Shown here: piece by piece, positions 38,233 to 46,476 of the stretch
Layout of the letters: every line of letters starts with the position of its first letter
How positions within the stretch are numbered: position 1 is the first letter of the stretch
Origin: Streptomyces sp. NRRL F-5630
GTDB lineage: Bacteria; Actinomycetota; Actinomycetes; Streptomycetales; Streptomycetaceae
Direction: 5' to 3'
Assembly: GCF_000719475.1 (NCBI RefSeq)
Contig: NZ_JOGO01000048.1
Span: 1-48,790 of the forward strand
DNA: 48,790 bases
Program-made: the position numbers and the translations under genes
Notes under the pieces: model-generated
Databases searched by the model: none
What the model saw: only the letters and a program-made list of their open reading frames with translations
What the model was told of the DNA's origin: nothing

Positions 38233-39360
38233 ATGGCGACCGAGACCCCCGATCCCTTCACCTCCGCCGAGTACGAGAGCCGGATGCGTCGGGCGGCGGG
38301 GAACGCGCAGGCGGCCGGGCTGGACGGGCTCGTCGTGACGCCCGGTCCCGACATGGAGTGGCTGACGGGCTACCGCGTGCCCGCCGTGACCGAGCGGGCC
38401 ACGCTGCTCGTCCTGGCCGCCGGGCGCGAACCCGTCCTCGTCGTGCCCGCGCTGGAGGCGCCCGACGCGGAGGCGGCTCCCGGCGCAGGGGCGCTCACCT
38501 TCGAGGGCTGGCGCGACGGGCAGGACCCGTACCAGCTCGTCGTCCCGCTCCTCCCGCTCGGCGGCCGGCTCGGCGTCAGCGACAACGCCTGGGCGCTGCA
38601 CCTCCTCCACCTCCAGCGCACCCTGCGCGGCTCCGCCTTCGACTCGCTCACCGAAGCGCTGCCGATGCTGCGCGCGGTGAAGGACCAGGCCGAACTCGCC
38701 CGGCTCGCCGCCGCCGCCGAGGCCGCCGACGCCACGTACGAGGAGATCAAGAGCGTCCGCTTCGCCGGGCGCCGCGAGAACGAGGTCGCCGCCGACCTCG
38801 CCGCGCTGCTCCTCGGCCACGGGCACTCGCAGGTCGACTTCACGGTGGTCGGCTCCGGCCCCAACGGCGCGAACCCGCACCACGAGGCGGGGGAGCGGGT
38901 CATCGAGGAGGGTGACACGGTCGTCCTCGACTTCGGGGGCCTCAAGCACGGGTACGGGTCCGACACGACCCGTACCGTCAGCGTCGGCGAGCCCTCCGCC
39001 GAGGTCCGCGAGGTGCACGAGGTCGTGCGCCGCGCGCAGGAGGCCGGCTGCGCGGCCGTACGTCCGGGTGCGACGTGCCAGGACATCGACCGCGCCGCGC
39101 GCGCGGTCATCGACGAGGCCGGGTACGGCGAGTACTTCATCCACCGCACCGGGCACGGCATCGGCGTCACGACGCACGAGCCTCCGTACATGATCGAGGG
39201 CGAGACCCAGGAGCTCGTGCCGGGCATGTGCTTCTCCGTCGAACCGGGGATCTACCTCCCCGGCCGCTTCGGTGTCCGCATCGAGGACATCGTGACGGTC
39301 ACGGAGACCGGCGGCGAGCGCCTCAACAAGACGTCGAGGGACCTCGCGGTCGTGCACTGA
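38233..39360 (+). CDS. M24 family (Xaa-Pro type) aminopeptidase
   Basis: A 375-residue M24 metallopeptidase with an N-terminal creatinase-like domain and a C-terminal pita-bread domain. All five metal ligands are present: D233 (VLDFGG), D244 (GSDTTRT), H308 (RTGHGIG), E337 (SVEPGI) and E351 (RIEDIV). H315 (THEPP) is the usual substrate-side histidine. It probably removes the residue before a proline from short peptides in the cytoplasm. The ATG follows GCGAAAGGCGAG. It ends in a hairpin shared with treZ. Confidence 0.88.
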   Translation: MATETPDPFTSAEYESRMRRAAGNAQAAGLDGLVVTPGPDMEWLTGYRVPAVTERATLLVLAAGREPVLVVPALEAPDAEAAPGAGALTFEGWRDGQDPYQLVVPLLPLGGRLGVSDNAWALHLLHLQRTLRGSAFDSLTEALPMLRAVKDQAELARLAAAAEAADATYEEIKSVRFAGRRENEVAADLAALLLGHGHSQVDFTVVGSGPNGANPHHEAGERVIEEGDTVVLDFGGLKHGYGSDTTRTVSVGEPSAEVREVHEVVRRAQEAGCAAVRPGATCQDIDRAARAVIDEAGYGEYFIHRTGHGIGVTTHEPPYMIEGETQELVPGMCFSVEPGIYLPGRFGVRIEDIVTVTETGGERLNKTSRDLAVVH

Positions 39361-39373
39361 GCCCGGTCGGAGG

Positions 39374-39409
39374 GGCGGTACGGGGCACGCGGTCCCACCC
39401 CGTACCGCC
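39374..39409. terminator. Bidirectional terminator hairpin
   Basis: A perfect 12-bp stem (39374-39385 with 39398-39409) lies between the convergent M24 peptidase and treZ genes. Confidence 0.8.
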
Positions 39410-39414
39410 GCCGC

Positions 39415-41166
39415 TCAGGCGTCCTCGGCCAGCACCACGCACGAGCGCCCCGGTACCGTCACGGTGCCCGAGCCGTCCGGTTCCGCGACGTCCTCCCACG
39501 CCGCGAGGACCTTCACCGGGCCCGGCTCGACCGGCACGTCCACCGGCTCCGCGCCCAGGTTCACCGCGAGCCGCACGTCCCCGCGCCGCACCGCGAACCA
39601 GCCCGCCTCCGCGTCGTACGCCGTCTTCACGGCCGTCAGGTCGGGGGACTGGAGGTCGGGGCGGGTGCGGCGCAGGTCGATCAGAGCGCGGTACCAGGCG
39701 AAGAGACGCGTGTGCGGTTCCTCGGCCAGTTCCGCCCAGTCCAGGCACGAGGCGTCGCGCGTCGCGTGGTCCTGCGGGTCGGGGATGTCCTCCCCGGCCC
39801 AGCCGTGCTCGGCGAACTCGCGCCTGCGCCCGCGCCGCACCGCCTCCGCCAGCTCCGGGTCCGTGTGGTCCGTGAAGAACTGCCAGGGCGTCGAGGCGCC
39901 CCACTCCTCGCCCATGAAGAGCATCGGCGTGAAGGGGGACGTGAGGACGAGCGCCGCCGCGCAGGCCAGTACCCCCGGCTCCAGCTGGGCGCTCAGGCGG
40001 TCCCCGCGCGCGCGGTTCCCGACCTGGTCGTGGGTCTGGGAGTAGCCGAGGAAGCGGTGCGCGGAGGCGTGCGCGCGGTCCACGGGACGGCCGTGGTGGC
40101 GGCCCCGGAAGGACGAGTACGTGCCGTCGTGGAAGAACGCGCCCGTCAGCGTCTTGGCGAGGGCCGCGTACGGCTCGCGTGCGAAGTCCGCGTAGTAGCC
40201 CTGCGCCTCGCCGGTGAGCATCGTGTGCAGCGCGTGGTGGAAGTCGTCGTTCCACTGCGCGTCGAGGCCGAGACCGTGCTCCGCGCGGGGCGTGACGACG
40301 CGCGGGTCGTTGAGGTCCGACTCGCCGACGAGGAAGAGCGGGCGGCCCGTCGCCTCGGCCAGCTCCGCGACCGCTCCCGACAGTTCCTCCAGGAAGCTCA
40401 GCGCGCGCTCGTCGCGCAGCGCGTGCACGGCGTCGAGGCGGAGCCCGTCGATCCGGTAGTCCCGCAGCCAGGAGAGGGCGCTCTCGCGCAGGTACGCGCG
40501 CACCTCGTCCGAGCCGGGCGCGTCGAGGTTGACGGCCGCGCCCCACGGTGTGCTGTGCCGGTCCGTCAGGTACGGGCCGAAGAGCGGCAGGTAGTTCCCG
40601 GAGGGACCGAAGTGGTTGTGCACGACGTCGAGCACGACACCGAGACCGAGCCCGTGCGCCGAGTCCACGAACCGCTTGAGCCCTTCCGGCCCGCCGTACG
40701 GCTCGTGCACGGCCCACAGCGATACGCCCTCGTATCCCCACCCCCACGTGCCGGGGAAGGGGCACACGGGCATCAGCTCGACGTGCGTGACGCCCAGCTC
40801 GGCGAGGTGCGGCAGGCGTTCGGCCGCCGCGTCGAAGGTGCCCTCGCGCGTGTACGTACCGACGTGCATCTCGTAGAGCACCGCGCCCGGGAGCCCGCGT
40901 CCGGTCCACTCCGGGTGCCGCCACTCGTACGCGCCCTCGTCGACGACGGCGCTGAGCCCGTCGGGCCCGTCCGGCTGGCGCCGCGAGCGCGGGTCGGGGT
41001 ACGGGCCCGCGCCGTCCACGACGTACCCGTACCGCGCCCCCTGCCCGGCCTCCGCCTCGGCCGTCCACCAGCCGGGGCGGGTGGGGTCGCGCTCCATCCC
41101 GTACGCCGACTGGTCCACCTGGAGACCGAGTCGCTTCGCCTGCGGGGCCCACACTGAGAACTGCAC
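39415..41166 (-). CDS. treZ: Malto-oligosyltrehalose trehalohydrolase
   Basis: A 583-residue GH13 enzyme. An N-terminal beta-sandwich ('VQFSVWAPQAKRLGL') precedes the barrel. The catalytic residues fit: nucleophile D245 (GLRLDAVHAL), acid E282 (GESDLND) and D380 (QTHDQVGN). TreZ releases trehalose from maltooligosyltrehalose, which TreY makes from alpha-glucan ends. treY and treX are not in this window. The GTG start at 41166 is supported by CCAAGGAGAT. An ATG at 41265 would add a Pro-rich tail with no ribosome site. Confidence 0.9.
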   Translation of the reverse strand: MQFSVWAPQAKRLGLQVDQSAYGMERDPTRPGWWTAEAEAGQGARYGYVVDGAGPYPDPRSRRQPDGPDGLSAVVDEGAYEWRHPEWTGRGLPGAVLYEMHVGTYTREGTFDAAAERLPHLAELGVTHVELMPVCPFPGTWGWGYEGVSLWAVHEPYGGPEGLKRFVDSAHGLGLGVVLDVVHNHFGPSGNYLPLFGPYLTDRHSTPWGAAVNLDAPGSDEVRAYLRESALSWLRDYRIDGLRLDAVHALRDERALSFLEELSGAVAELAEATGRPLFLVGESDLNDPRVVTPRAEHGLGLDAQWNDDFHHALHTMLTGEAQGYYADFAREPYAALAKTLTGAFFHDGTYSSFRGRHHGRPVDRAHASAHRFLGYSQTHDQVGNRARGDRLSAQLEPGVLACAAALVLTSPFTPMLFMGEEWGASTPWQFFTDHTDPELAEAVRRGRRREFAEHGWAGEDIPDPQDHATRDASCLDWAELAEEPHTRLFAWYRALIDLRRTRPDLQSPDLTAVKTAYDAEAGWFAVRRGDVRLAVNLGAEPVDVPVEPGPVKVLAAWEDVAEPDGSGTVTVPGRSCVVLAEDA

Positions 41167-41350
41167 CGGATCTCCTTGGTCGGGGGAGGGGCGGGGAGCG
41201 CCTGTGAGCGGCGCGGGCCGTGGCGGCGGCCCGGCTGAGGCCGTTCGGTGACGCTCGGTGTCCATGGTGGCGCAGATCGGCGGGATTCGGGGGGCTTTTC
41301 TGCGGGGCGCTGTGTCGGGGGCGGGTCCCGGAAGAGGGAGAGACGGGCCG

Positions 41351-41734
41351 TCATCCCCCGCTCGGGGCCCGGCTCAGGTCGACCACGCAGAAGAGGTTGC
41401 CGTCCGGGTCGGCCAGGACGACGAAGTCGGGGTTCTCCGGGTAGAGGGGCCAGTCGACGCGGCGGGCGCCGATGCTGAGGAGGCGGGCGACCTCCGTGAA
41501 CTGCTCCTCGCGGCTTTCCGTGAAGAGGTCCAGGTGGAGGCGGGGGCGGGGCTCGGGCGGTGACTGGCTGAGCATGAGGCCCAGGGCGCGTCCCGAGCCG
41601 TCCGCGTGCTGCAGGGTGCTCCAGGTCTCGCTGCGCCACTCCTCGCTCTCGACGAGGGGGAGCGCCGTGGTCCAGAAGGAGACCGCGCGGGCGAGGTCGG
41701 TGACGCCGATGACGGGGAATCCGAGGGTGAGCAT
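41351..41734 (-). CDS. VOC family (glyoxalase-like) protein
   Basis: A 127-residue vicinal oxygen chelate fold protein built of two beta-alpha-beta-beta-beta units: 'GFPVIGVTDLARAVSFWTTA' at the start, and 'LHLDLFTES' with the closing 'ADPDGNLFCVVDL'. Candidate metal ligands are H92 in 'LHLD' and the closing-strand region, but one ligand is not obvious. Members include glyoxalases, antibiotic-resistance binders and dioxygenases. It lies upstream of treZ in the same direction with a 184-bp gap in which I see no feature. Confidence 0.8.
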   Translation of the reverse strand: MLTLGFPVIGVTDLARAVSFWTTALPLVESEEWRSETWSTLQHADGSGRALGLMLSQSPPEPRPRLHLDLFTESREEQFTEVARLLSIGARRVDWPLYPENPDFVVLADPDGNLFCVVDLSRAPSGG

Positions 41735-41933
41735 GAACCGAGGGTAGGGCCTGCCTTCCCTCTCGCCTCGTCGCCCTCGGGGCGGCCGCGCGGCGTCCGG
41801 TGCGGGCGGGCGGTACGCGAACGGTCCTACGCGTCGGGCGGCCGGATCGCCCTCGGGGCGGTACCGCGCCGCGTCCCCGGCGTCCGCCTCGCCGTCCCGC
41901 CGGAGCACGTCCCCTCGCGCCGGACCCGCCTCG

Positions 41934-43211
41934 TCAGCGGCCCGGGGCGGCTCCCCGTCCCGCACAGCGGATCGGGGGGCGTGGCGCCTCCTCGTCCCCG
42001 CGACTGACGCGAGGTGAGGGGCGGACGGCGGTTTCCGGGTCCTGGCGGGGGACGGACGCCGGTCTGTCGTGGGCGGTGGGGCCGCACGGTATGCGCACCG
42101 TGACAAGGAGGCCGCCGGCGGGTCGCGCGGTCACGCTCAAGGACCAGTTGTGCCGCTCAGCGATATGGGCGACCAGCGCCGCGCCCAGCCCCCGTCCGGT
42201 TCTGCCGGTGACACTGACGGTCCGGCCCTCGGCACGGTAGAACGGCTGGGTGATCTGGGCGGCCTGTTCGGGAGAGAGCGCGGGTCCGGAGTTGCTGATG
42301 CGGAAGAGGGCCTGCCCGGCGTCGGCCGTGAGGTCGATGTCCACCGTGCCCGGCCTCGTGTTGTGCTGGACGGCGTTGTCGACGAGGTTGTCCAGCATCA
42401 GTCGCAGGAGTACCGGGTCGGCCGTGATCGGGACCGGGGAAGTCGCGGTATGGCGCAGCTCGACGTCCACGAGGGCTGCTCGGGCCCGTTGTTCACTCAG
42501 CACCTGCTGGAGCACGGCGTCCAGCGCGACCGTCTGCCGGTCGAGTTCGCCGTCCTCCACCGCCGCGAGGTCCAGGAGCGCCCTCACCGTCTGTGTACTG
42601 CGGGTGCTGAGGTGGCGGAGATCGGTGAGCAGGTCGTGGACGTGGCGCAGCTCCGGGTCGCCCAGGGCGACATCGATGACCGCCTGGCTGGTCGCGAGCG
42701 GTGTCTGGAGCTCATGCGAGGCGTTGGCGGCGAACTGGCGCTGGGTGTCGAAAGAGCGCTGCAAGCGGGCCAGCATCGCGTTGAACGTGTGGGCCAGGCT
42801 GGTGACTTCGTCGGGCGGGCCCTCCACGTCCACGCGGGAACCGAGGTCGCCCGCGACCGCGTCGCGTGCCGCGGCGTCGATTTCCGCGAGGGGCGCCAAC
42901 GCACGGCCGACCACGGTGCGCATGAGCAGGGCGCCGAGCACGATGACGACGAGAAAGGCGAGAGCGGAGAAAACCGCCAGGAGGCGCAGGAAGTCAGCCG
43001 GGCTCGACACCGTGACGGGAGCGCTGGAGGGCCTGGCCGTCACCGGTTCCTGCCCCGGTACGAGCGTCACGTCGACCGGGGTGAGGGTGTACTGCGGCAC
43101 GTAGGCCATGAGGACCACCACCAGCGCGACGAGCAGGGCCGCGCTGAGGGCGAGCAAGGTGGCGAACACGACAGTGACCCGCGTCTTCACCGAGAACCGC
43201 CGGGAGGTCAT
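41934..43211 (-). CDS. Two-component sensor histidine kinase
   Basis: A 425-residue membrane kinase. The first membrane helix spans about 12-36, a short ~35-residue extracytoplasmic loop is Pro/Val-rich, and the second helix spans about 75-97. HAMP follows (to ~155). The phospho-accepting H166 is in 'ASHELQTPLA'. The N-box is 'LVDNAVQH' and the later loop 'GRGLGAALV'; the G1 position reads NSG rather than DxG. A ~45-residue polar C-terminal tail is unusual. The ATG overlaps the response-regulator stop by 4 bp. The small sensor loop suggests membrane-derived or envelope signals. Confidence 0.9.
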   Translation of the reverse strand: MTSRRFSVKTRVTVVFATLLALSAALLVALVVVLMAYVPQYTLTPVDVTLVPGQEPVTARPSSAPVTVSSPADFLRLLAVFSALAFLVVIVLGALLMRTVVGRALAPLAEIDAAARDAVAGDLGSRVDVEGPPDEVTSLAHTFNAMLARLQRSFDTQRQFAANASHELQTPLATSQAVIDVALGDPELRHVHDLLTDLRHLSTRSTQTVRALLDLAAVEDGELDRQTVALDAVLQQVLSEQRARAALVDVELRHTATSPVPITADPVLLRLMLDNLVDNAVQHNTRPGTVDIDLTADAGQALFRISNSGPALSPEQAAQITQPFYRAEGRTVSVTGRTGRGLGAALVAHIAERHNWSLSVTARPAGGLLVTVRIPCGPTAHDRPASVPRQDPETAVRPSPRVSRGDEEAPRPPIRCAGRGAAPGR

Positions 43212-43909
43212 CGGGCGGAGTCCTGATCCTGCGGGGGACACGAGGTCTGCCCGGGGCGGATGCGGTAACCCGCGCCGGGGACGGTCTCGATGGGCCAGGG
43301 GCGGCCGAGCTTGCGCCGCAAGGTGGAGATCACCACTCGGGGAGAGTTGGTGAACGGGTCGGCGTTCCGGTCCCACGCCTTGGCGAGGAGTTCCTCGGCG
43401 CTCAGCACCGCGCCGCCCGCGCGCAACAGCTGTTCGAGGACGGCGAATTCCTTGTTGGTCAGGCTGACCGGGGCGCCGGAGCGGGAGACCTGGCGGGTGA
43501 AGGGATCAAGGCTCAGGTCACCGGCCCGGAGCAGCGTGGGGAGCCGGGGCCCCGTACGCCGCGAGATCGCCCGGAGCCGGGCGATCAGCTCAGGGAACTC
43601 GAAGGGCTTGGCAAGGTAGTCATCGGCACCGAGCCGCAGGCCCTCCACGCGGTCGTGCAGCCGGCCGGCGGCGGTCAGCATCAGCACCCCTACCCCCGGG
43701 TGGGCGCGAACGGCGCGACGGCACACCTCGTCACCATGCACGACCGGGATGTCACGGTCGAGCACCATGGCGTCGTAGTCGTTGAGCTCCAGCATCTCCA
43801 GAGCCGATCCGCCGTCACCGGTCGCGTCGACCGTCATCGCGTCGCGCCGCAAGCAGACCTGTAGCGCCCTGGCGAGCAGAGGCTCGTCCTCGACCACAAG
43901 AACTTTCAC
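43208..43909 (-). CDS. OmpR/PhoB family response regulator
   Basis: A 233-residue regulator. The receiver domain has the acidic pocket E7-D8, phospho-acceptor D51 (VLDRDIP), T79 and K101 (LAKPF). The C-terminal winged helix includes 'LTNKEFAVLEQLL' and 'VVISTLRRKLG', ending 'VPGAGYRI'. It is translationally coupled to the histidine kinase. It probably controls nearby genes, with the repeat protein gene 137 bp upstream the first candidate. Confidence 0.93.
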   Translation of the reverse strand: MKVLVVEDEPLLARALQVCLRRDAMTVDATGDGGSALEMLELNDYDAMVLDRDIPVVHGDEVCRRAVRAHPGVGVLMLTAAGRLHDRVEGLRLGADDYLAKPFEFPELIARLRAISRRTGPRLPTLLRAGDLSLDPFTRQVSRSGAPVSLTNKEFAVLEQLLRAGGAVLSAEELLAKAWDRNADPFTNSPRVVISTLRRKLGRPWPIETVPGAGYRIRPGQTSCPPQDQDSAR

Positions 43910-43995
43910 GTCCCCGCTCCTCCCATCCCGCGCACCATGTCCCGCCCCTCCCTTTTCCTCACAGGCCCTGGCGGTACTGTCCCAGACCGCCCTGC

Positions 43996-44025
43996 CCGGT
44001 GCCGGAGCAGCCGCCCCGGCACCGG
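43996..44025. terminator. Hairpin after the repeat-protein gene
   Basis: CCGGTGCCGG (43996-44005) and CCGGCACCGG (44016-44025) form a perfect 10-bp stem, 21 bp beyond the repeat-protein stop. This suggests that gene is a separate transcript from the two-component system. Confidence 0.6.
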
Positions 44026-44046
44026 ACCGCGCCGAGCGATGCGGGA

Positions 44047-44454
44047 TCAGAGGTGGTACGTCTCGTCGTCCGCGGGTGTGCCGGGGGTGTCGCCTTCGGG
44101 CAGGGGGTGCGCCTGGGGGTCGCCGCCCGGGAGGCGGTAGGTCTCGTCGTCCGCGGGTGTGCCGGGGGTGTCGCCTTCGGGCAGGGGGTGCGCCTGCGGG
44201 TCACCCGCCGGGAGGCGGTAGGTCTCGTCGCCTGCGGGCGTGCCGGGGGTGTCGCCTTCGGGCAGGGGGTGTGCCTGCGGGTCACCCGCCGAGGTGCCCG
44301 ATCCGTCACCTCCGGGCAGGACAGCGGCGGGCTGGTTCCCACTGTCGTGGGAGGAGTCGCCGGACGCGGCGTTCGCGGCGTTCGCCATCGCCGCCCCGCC
44401 GCCGATCAGCGTGGCGGCGACCAGACCGATGCCCCAGCTTCGCATGAATCCCAT
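44047..44454 (-). CDS. Secreted protein with three 27-residue repeats
   Basis: A 135-residue exported protein that I do not recognise. Residues 1-30 are a signal peptide (basic start, hydrophobic core, ANAANAAS cleavage region). After a polar linker come three consecutive, nearly identical 27-residue units beginning GDPQAHPLPEGDTPGTPA and ending in DETYRLP or, at the C-terminus, DETYHL. The units are acidic and Pro-rich with no cysteine, and are probably extended. GGAGAGGA lies 6 bp before the ATG. The DNA repeat period is exactly 81 bp. It lies upstream of a two-component system in the same direction. The function is unknown; an envelope-exposed ligand or signal for the sensor is possible. 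Confidence 0.75.
   Translation of the reverse strand: MGFMRSWGIGLVAATLIGGGAAMANAANAASGDSSHDSGNQPAAVLPGGDGSGTSAGDPQAHPLPEGDTPGTPAGDETYRLPAGDPQAHPLPEGDTPGTPADDETYRLPGGDPQAHPLPEGDTPGTPADDETYHL
44057..44299. repeat. 81-bp coding tandem repeat, 3 copies
   Basis: Successive copies start at equivalent points 44061, 44142 and 44223 (CTCGTCG...). They differ by only a few bases, so duplication is recent or maintained by recombination. Confidence 0.9.
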
Positions 44455-44531
44455 GATGCATCCTCTCCGCGGGCCCCTGGTGGGCCGGCTCCCGCAGTCA
44501 ACCGGGAGGGATGTTGCGAGAGTTTAAAGAA

Positions 44532-44551
44532 AGCGCACTGGAGAGCGCACT
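44532..44551. promoter_or_regulatory. Direct repeat, candidate response-regulator box
   Basis: AGCGCACT occurs at 44532-44539 and 44544-44551, one helical turn apart (12 bp). It lies about 80 bp upstream of the repeat-protein start, the layout expected for an OmpR-type dimer. A TTGACT element lies between it and the gene (44501-44496, minus strand), though no good -10 follows. Confidence 0.4.
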
Positions 44552-44664
44552 CATGCGCAGGCGCCTGGCGGCGTCCTTCGGGGAGCGCTTCGCTGCCCCG
44601 GCCAAGACGTGCTCGCGCCCCGGTCCGAGGGGCCGGGGCGCGGGTGATGGCGGTACGGGGCGGG

Positions 44665-45054
44665 TCAGCGCATCGCCGCCGCTGCGGCGCGGGCCAGTGT
44701 GCCCGCCGCCTCGGAGCGCGCCTTCTTGCTCGCCTTGCGGTCCGCGAGGGTCTTCGCCGCGGCGGTGAGGACCTTCTTGCCCGGCTTCTTCTTCGTGGCC
44801 GGGGCCTGCGAGAGCGCGCTCGCCGCCGCCTTCTTCTCCGCCTTCGTCGGCTTCGAGGCCGCGACGGTCTTTCCCGCCGCCGAGGCCGAGCCGGAGCGGG
44901 TCGCCTTCTTGCCGGAGCCCTTCTGCGCGAGCGCGCTGCCCGCCGCCTTCTTGCCCGAGGCGGTCTTCGCCTTCCCGCCCACGGTCTTCCCGGCCGACGC
45001 GGCGGACTTCTTGCCCGTCGTGCCGGACGCCTTCTTCGTCTTCGTCGATGTCAT
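44665..45054 (-). CDS. Lys/Ala-rich histone H1-like protein
   Basis: A 129-residue, highly basic protein made almost wholly of Lys, Ala, Ser, Thr and Gly with many KK, KKA and GKK segments ('KKAAGSALAQKGSGKKATRS'). It resembles eukaryotic H1 tails and the C-terminal tail of actinobacterial HupS-type proteins, but has no HU body. Binding to and compacting DNA or RNA is inferred from composition. The ATG at 45054 is set by AAGGAGGG. It lies downstream of the ABC importer genes' strand order but with its own ribosome site. Neighbouring genes give no functional hint. Confidence 0.7.
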   Translation of the reverse strand: MTSTKTKKASGTTGKKSAASAGKTVGGKAKTASGKKAAGSALAQKGSGKKATRSGSASAAGKTVAASKPTKAEKKAAASALSQAPATKKKPGKKVLTAAAKTLADRKASKKARSEAAGTLARAAAAAMR

Positions 45055-45171
45055 CTCGCCCTCCTTGGCGGTGCGTTCGCCGTGCGTGCGGTGATGCACC
45101 GTCGGGTTCCCCCGGGAGGGCCGGGCACGCCCCCGAGCCGTGTCCCGGCCCGCCTCCTCGCTCCGCGCCGG

Positions 45172-46476
45172 TCAGTCCCGGTAGCGGTCGAAGACGCGGT
45201 TGCCGTCGCGGACGAGCTTCGTGCGCAGCGCGTCGAGCCCGATCGCGCCGCTGTAGTACTGCTGGAGGGCCGGGGTCGCGACCTTGTCCTTCCACTCGGG
45301 GTAGCCGCGCGCGCCGAGTGCGGGGGAGGCGACGAGGTGGGCCGCGACGCGCGTGCCCGTGCGCCAGCCGTCCTTCTCGGTGTTCAGGGAGGGATCGCGC
45401 AGGGACGCGGTGCCGGTGGGCAGGAGCCAGTCGCCGCGCGCGAGACGGGTGAGCGAGGCGGTACGGGTCAGGAAGGCCAGGAACGCGACGGCGGCCTCCT
45501 TGTGGCGGCAGGCCCGCGAGACCGACAGCGTCTGCGGGCTCACGCCCTGCGCGTGGCCCCCGTCCGGTGCCCCGCGCCCCACGGGCAGCGGCAGCGTCAC
45601 CCAGTCGAAGCCCTCCGGCGCCTGTTGGCTCACCTGCTGGCGGTACGAGAAGCCGAGCGGGACCATCGCGTACCGGCCCGCGAAGAAGCCGGGCAGTGTG
45701 TCGCCGCCGCCCATGCCGAGCCCGCTCGCCGGGGCCGTGCGCTCGTCCCGTACCTGCCGCCTGATCAGCTCGGCGACGGCCGAGTCCGCGGCGTCGAAGC
45801 GGACCCGGGTGCGGTCGTCCTCGCGGTGGATGACCCGCCCGCCCGTCGTCACCGCCATGTTGACCGTCTGGTTGACCGGCTCCTTCATCGCCCAGACGAC
45901 GCCGTACCTGCTCTCGCGTCCCTTCCCGTGCCGTGTCAGCTCCTTCGCCGCCTCCTCGAACTCGTCCCAGGTCCAGGGCTGTTCGGCGGTGGGCAGCGTG
46001 ATGCCCGCGCCGGAGAGGCGGGCCCGGTCCGCGATCAGGACGCGCGGTTCCTGGAGGAAGGGCACGCCGTAGAGGCCGCCGCGGAAACGGGCCGTGTCCC
46101 AGGAGGCGGCGGGGATGCGGGCGCGCAGGTCCGCAGGGAGCAGGTCGCTCAGGTCCGCGAGGTCGCCGCCGTGGCCGAAGTCGGTGAGGTCGTTCGCCTC
46201 GTCATGGATGATGTCCGGCGCCGTGTCCCCGGCGAAGGAGGTCAGCAACTGGTCGTGGACAGTGGACCAGGAGCCCTGCACGTAGCGGACGCGGACGGCC
46301 GGGCGCGAACGGTTCCACTCCGCGACGAGCGCCTTGTTCGCGGCGACCGACTCGGCCTGCCAGGCGAGCGAGAGGAAGTCGAGGGTCGGGTGCCCCTCGT
46401 CGCGCCCGCCCGTGCCGCAGGCGGAGAGCAGCCCCGCCGAGGCGACGGCCGCCCCGAGCACCGTACGGCGCCGCAT
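45172..46476 (-). CDS. Extracellular solute-binding protein, sugar ABC importer 2
   Basis: A 434-residue family 1 solute-binding lipoprotein. The signal MRRRTVLGAAVASAGLLSAC has three arginines (Tat-like) and a lipobox with C20. The mature start 'LDFLSLAWQAESVAANKALV' and the 'PDIIHDEANDL' segment are typical. It is the last gene of the importer operon: the ATG overlaps the preceding permease stop by one base (TGATG). No ATPase gene accompanies it, as is usual for Streptomyces sugar importers. Confidence 0.9.
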   Translation of the reverse strand: MRRRTVLGAAVASAGLLSACGTGGRDEGHPTLDFLSLAWQAESVAANKALVAEWNRSRPAVRVRYVQGSWSTVHDQLLTSFAGDTAPDIIHDEANDLTDFGHGGDLADLSDLLPADLRARIPAASWDTARFRGGLYGVPFLQEPRVLIADRARLSGAGITLPTAEQPWTWDEFEEAAKELTRHGKGRESRYGVVWAMKEPVNQTVNMAVTTGGRVIHREDDRTRVRFDAADSAVAELIRRQVRDERTAPASGLGMGGGDTLPGFFAGRYAMVPLGFSYRQQVSQQAPEGFDWVTLPLPVGRGAPDGGHAQGVSPQTLSVSRACRHKEAAVAFLAFLTRTASLTRLARGDWLLPTGTASLRDPSLNTEKDGWRTGTRVAAHLVASPALGARGYPEWKDKVATPALQQYYSGAIGLDALRTKLVRDGNRVFDRYRD

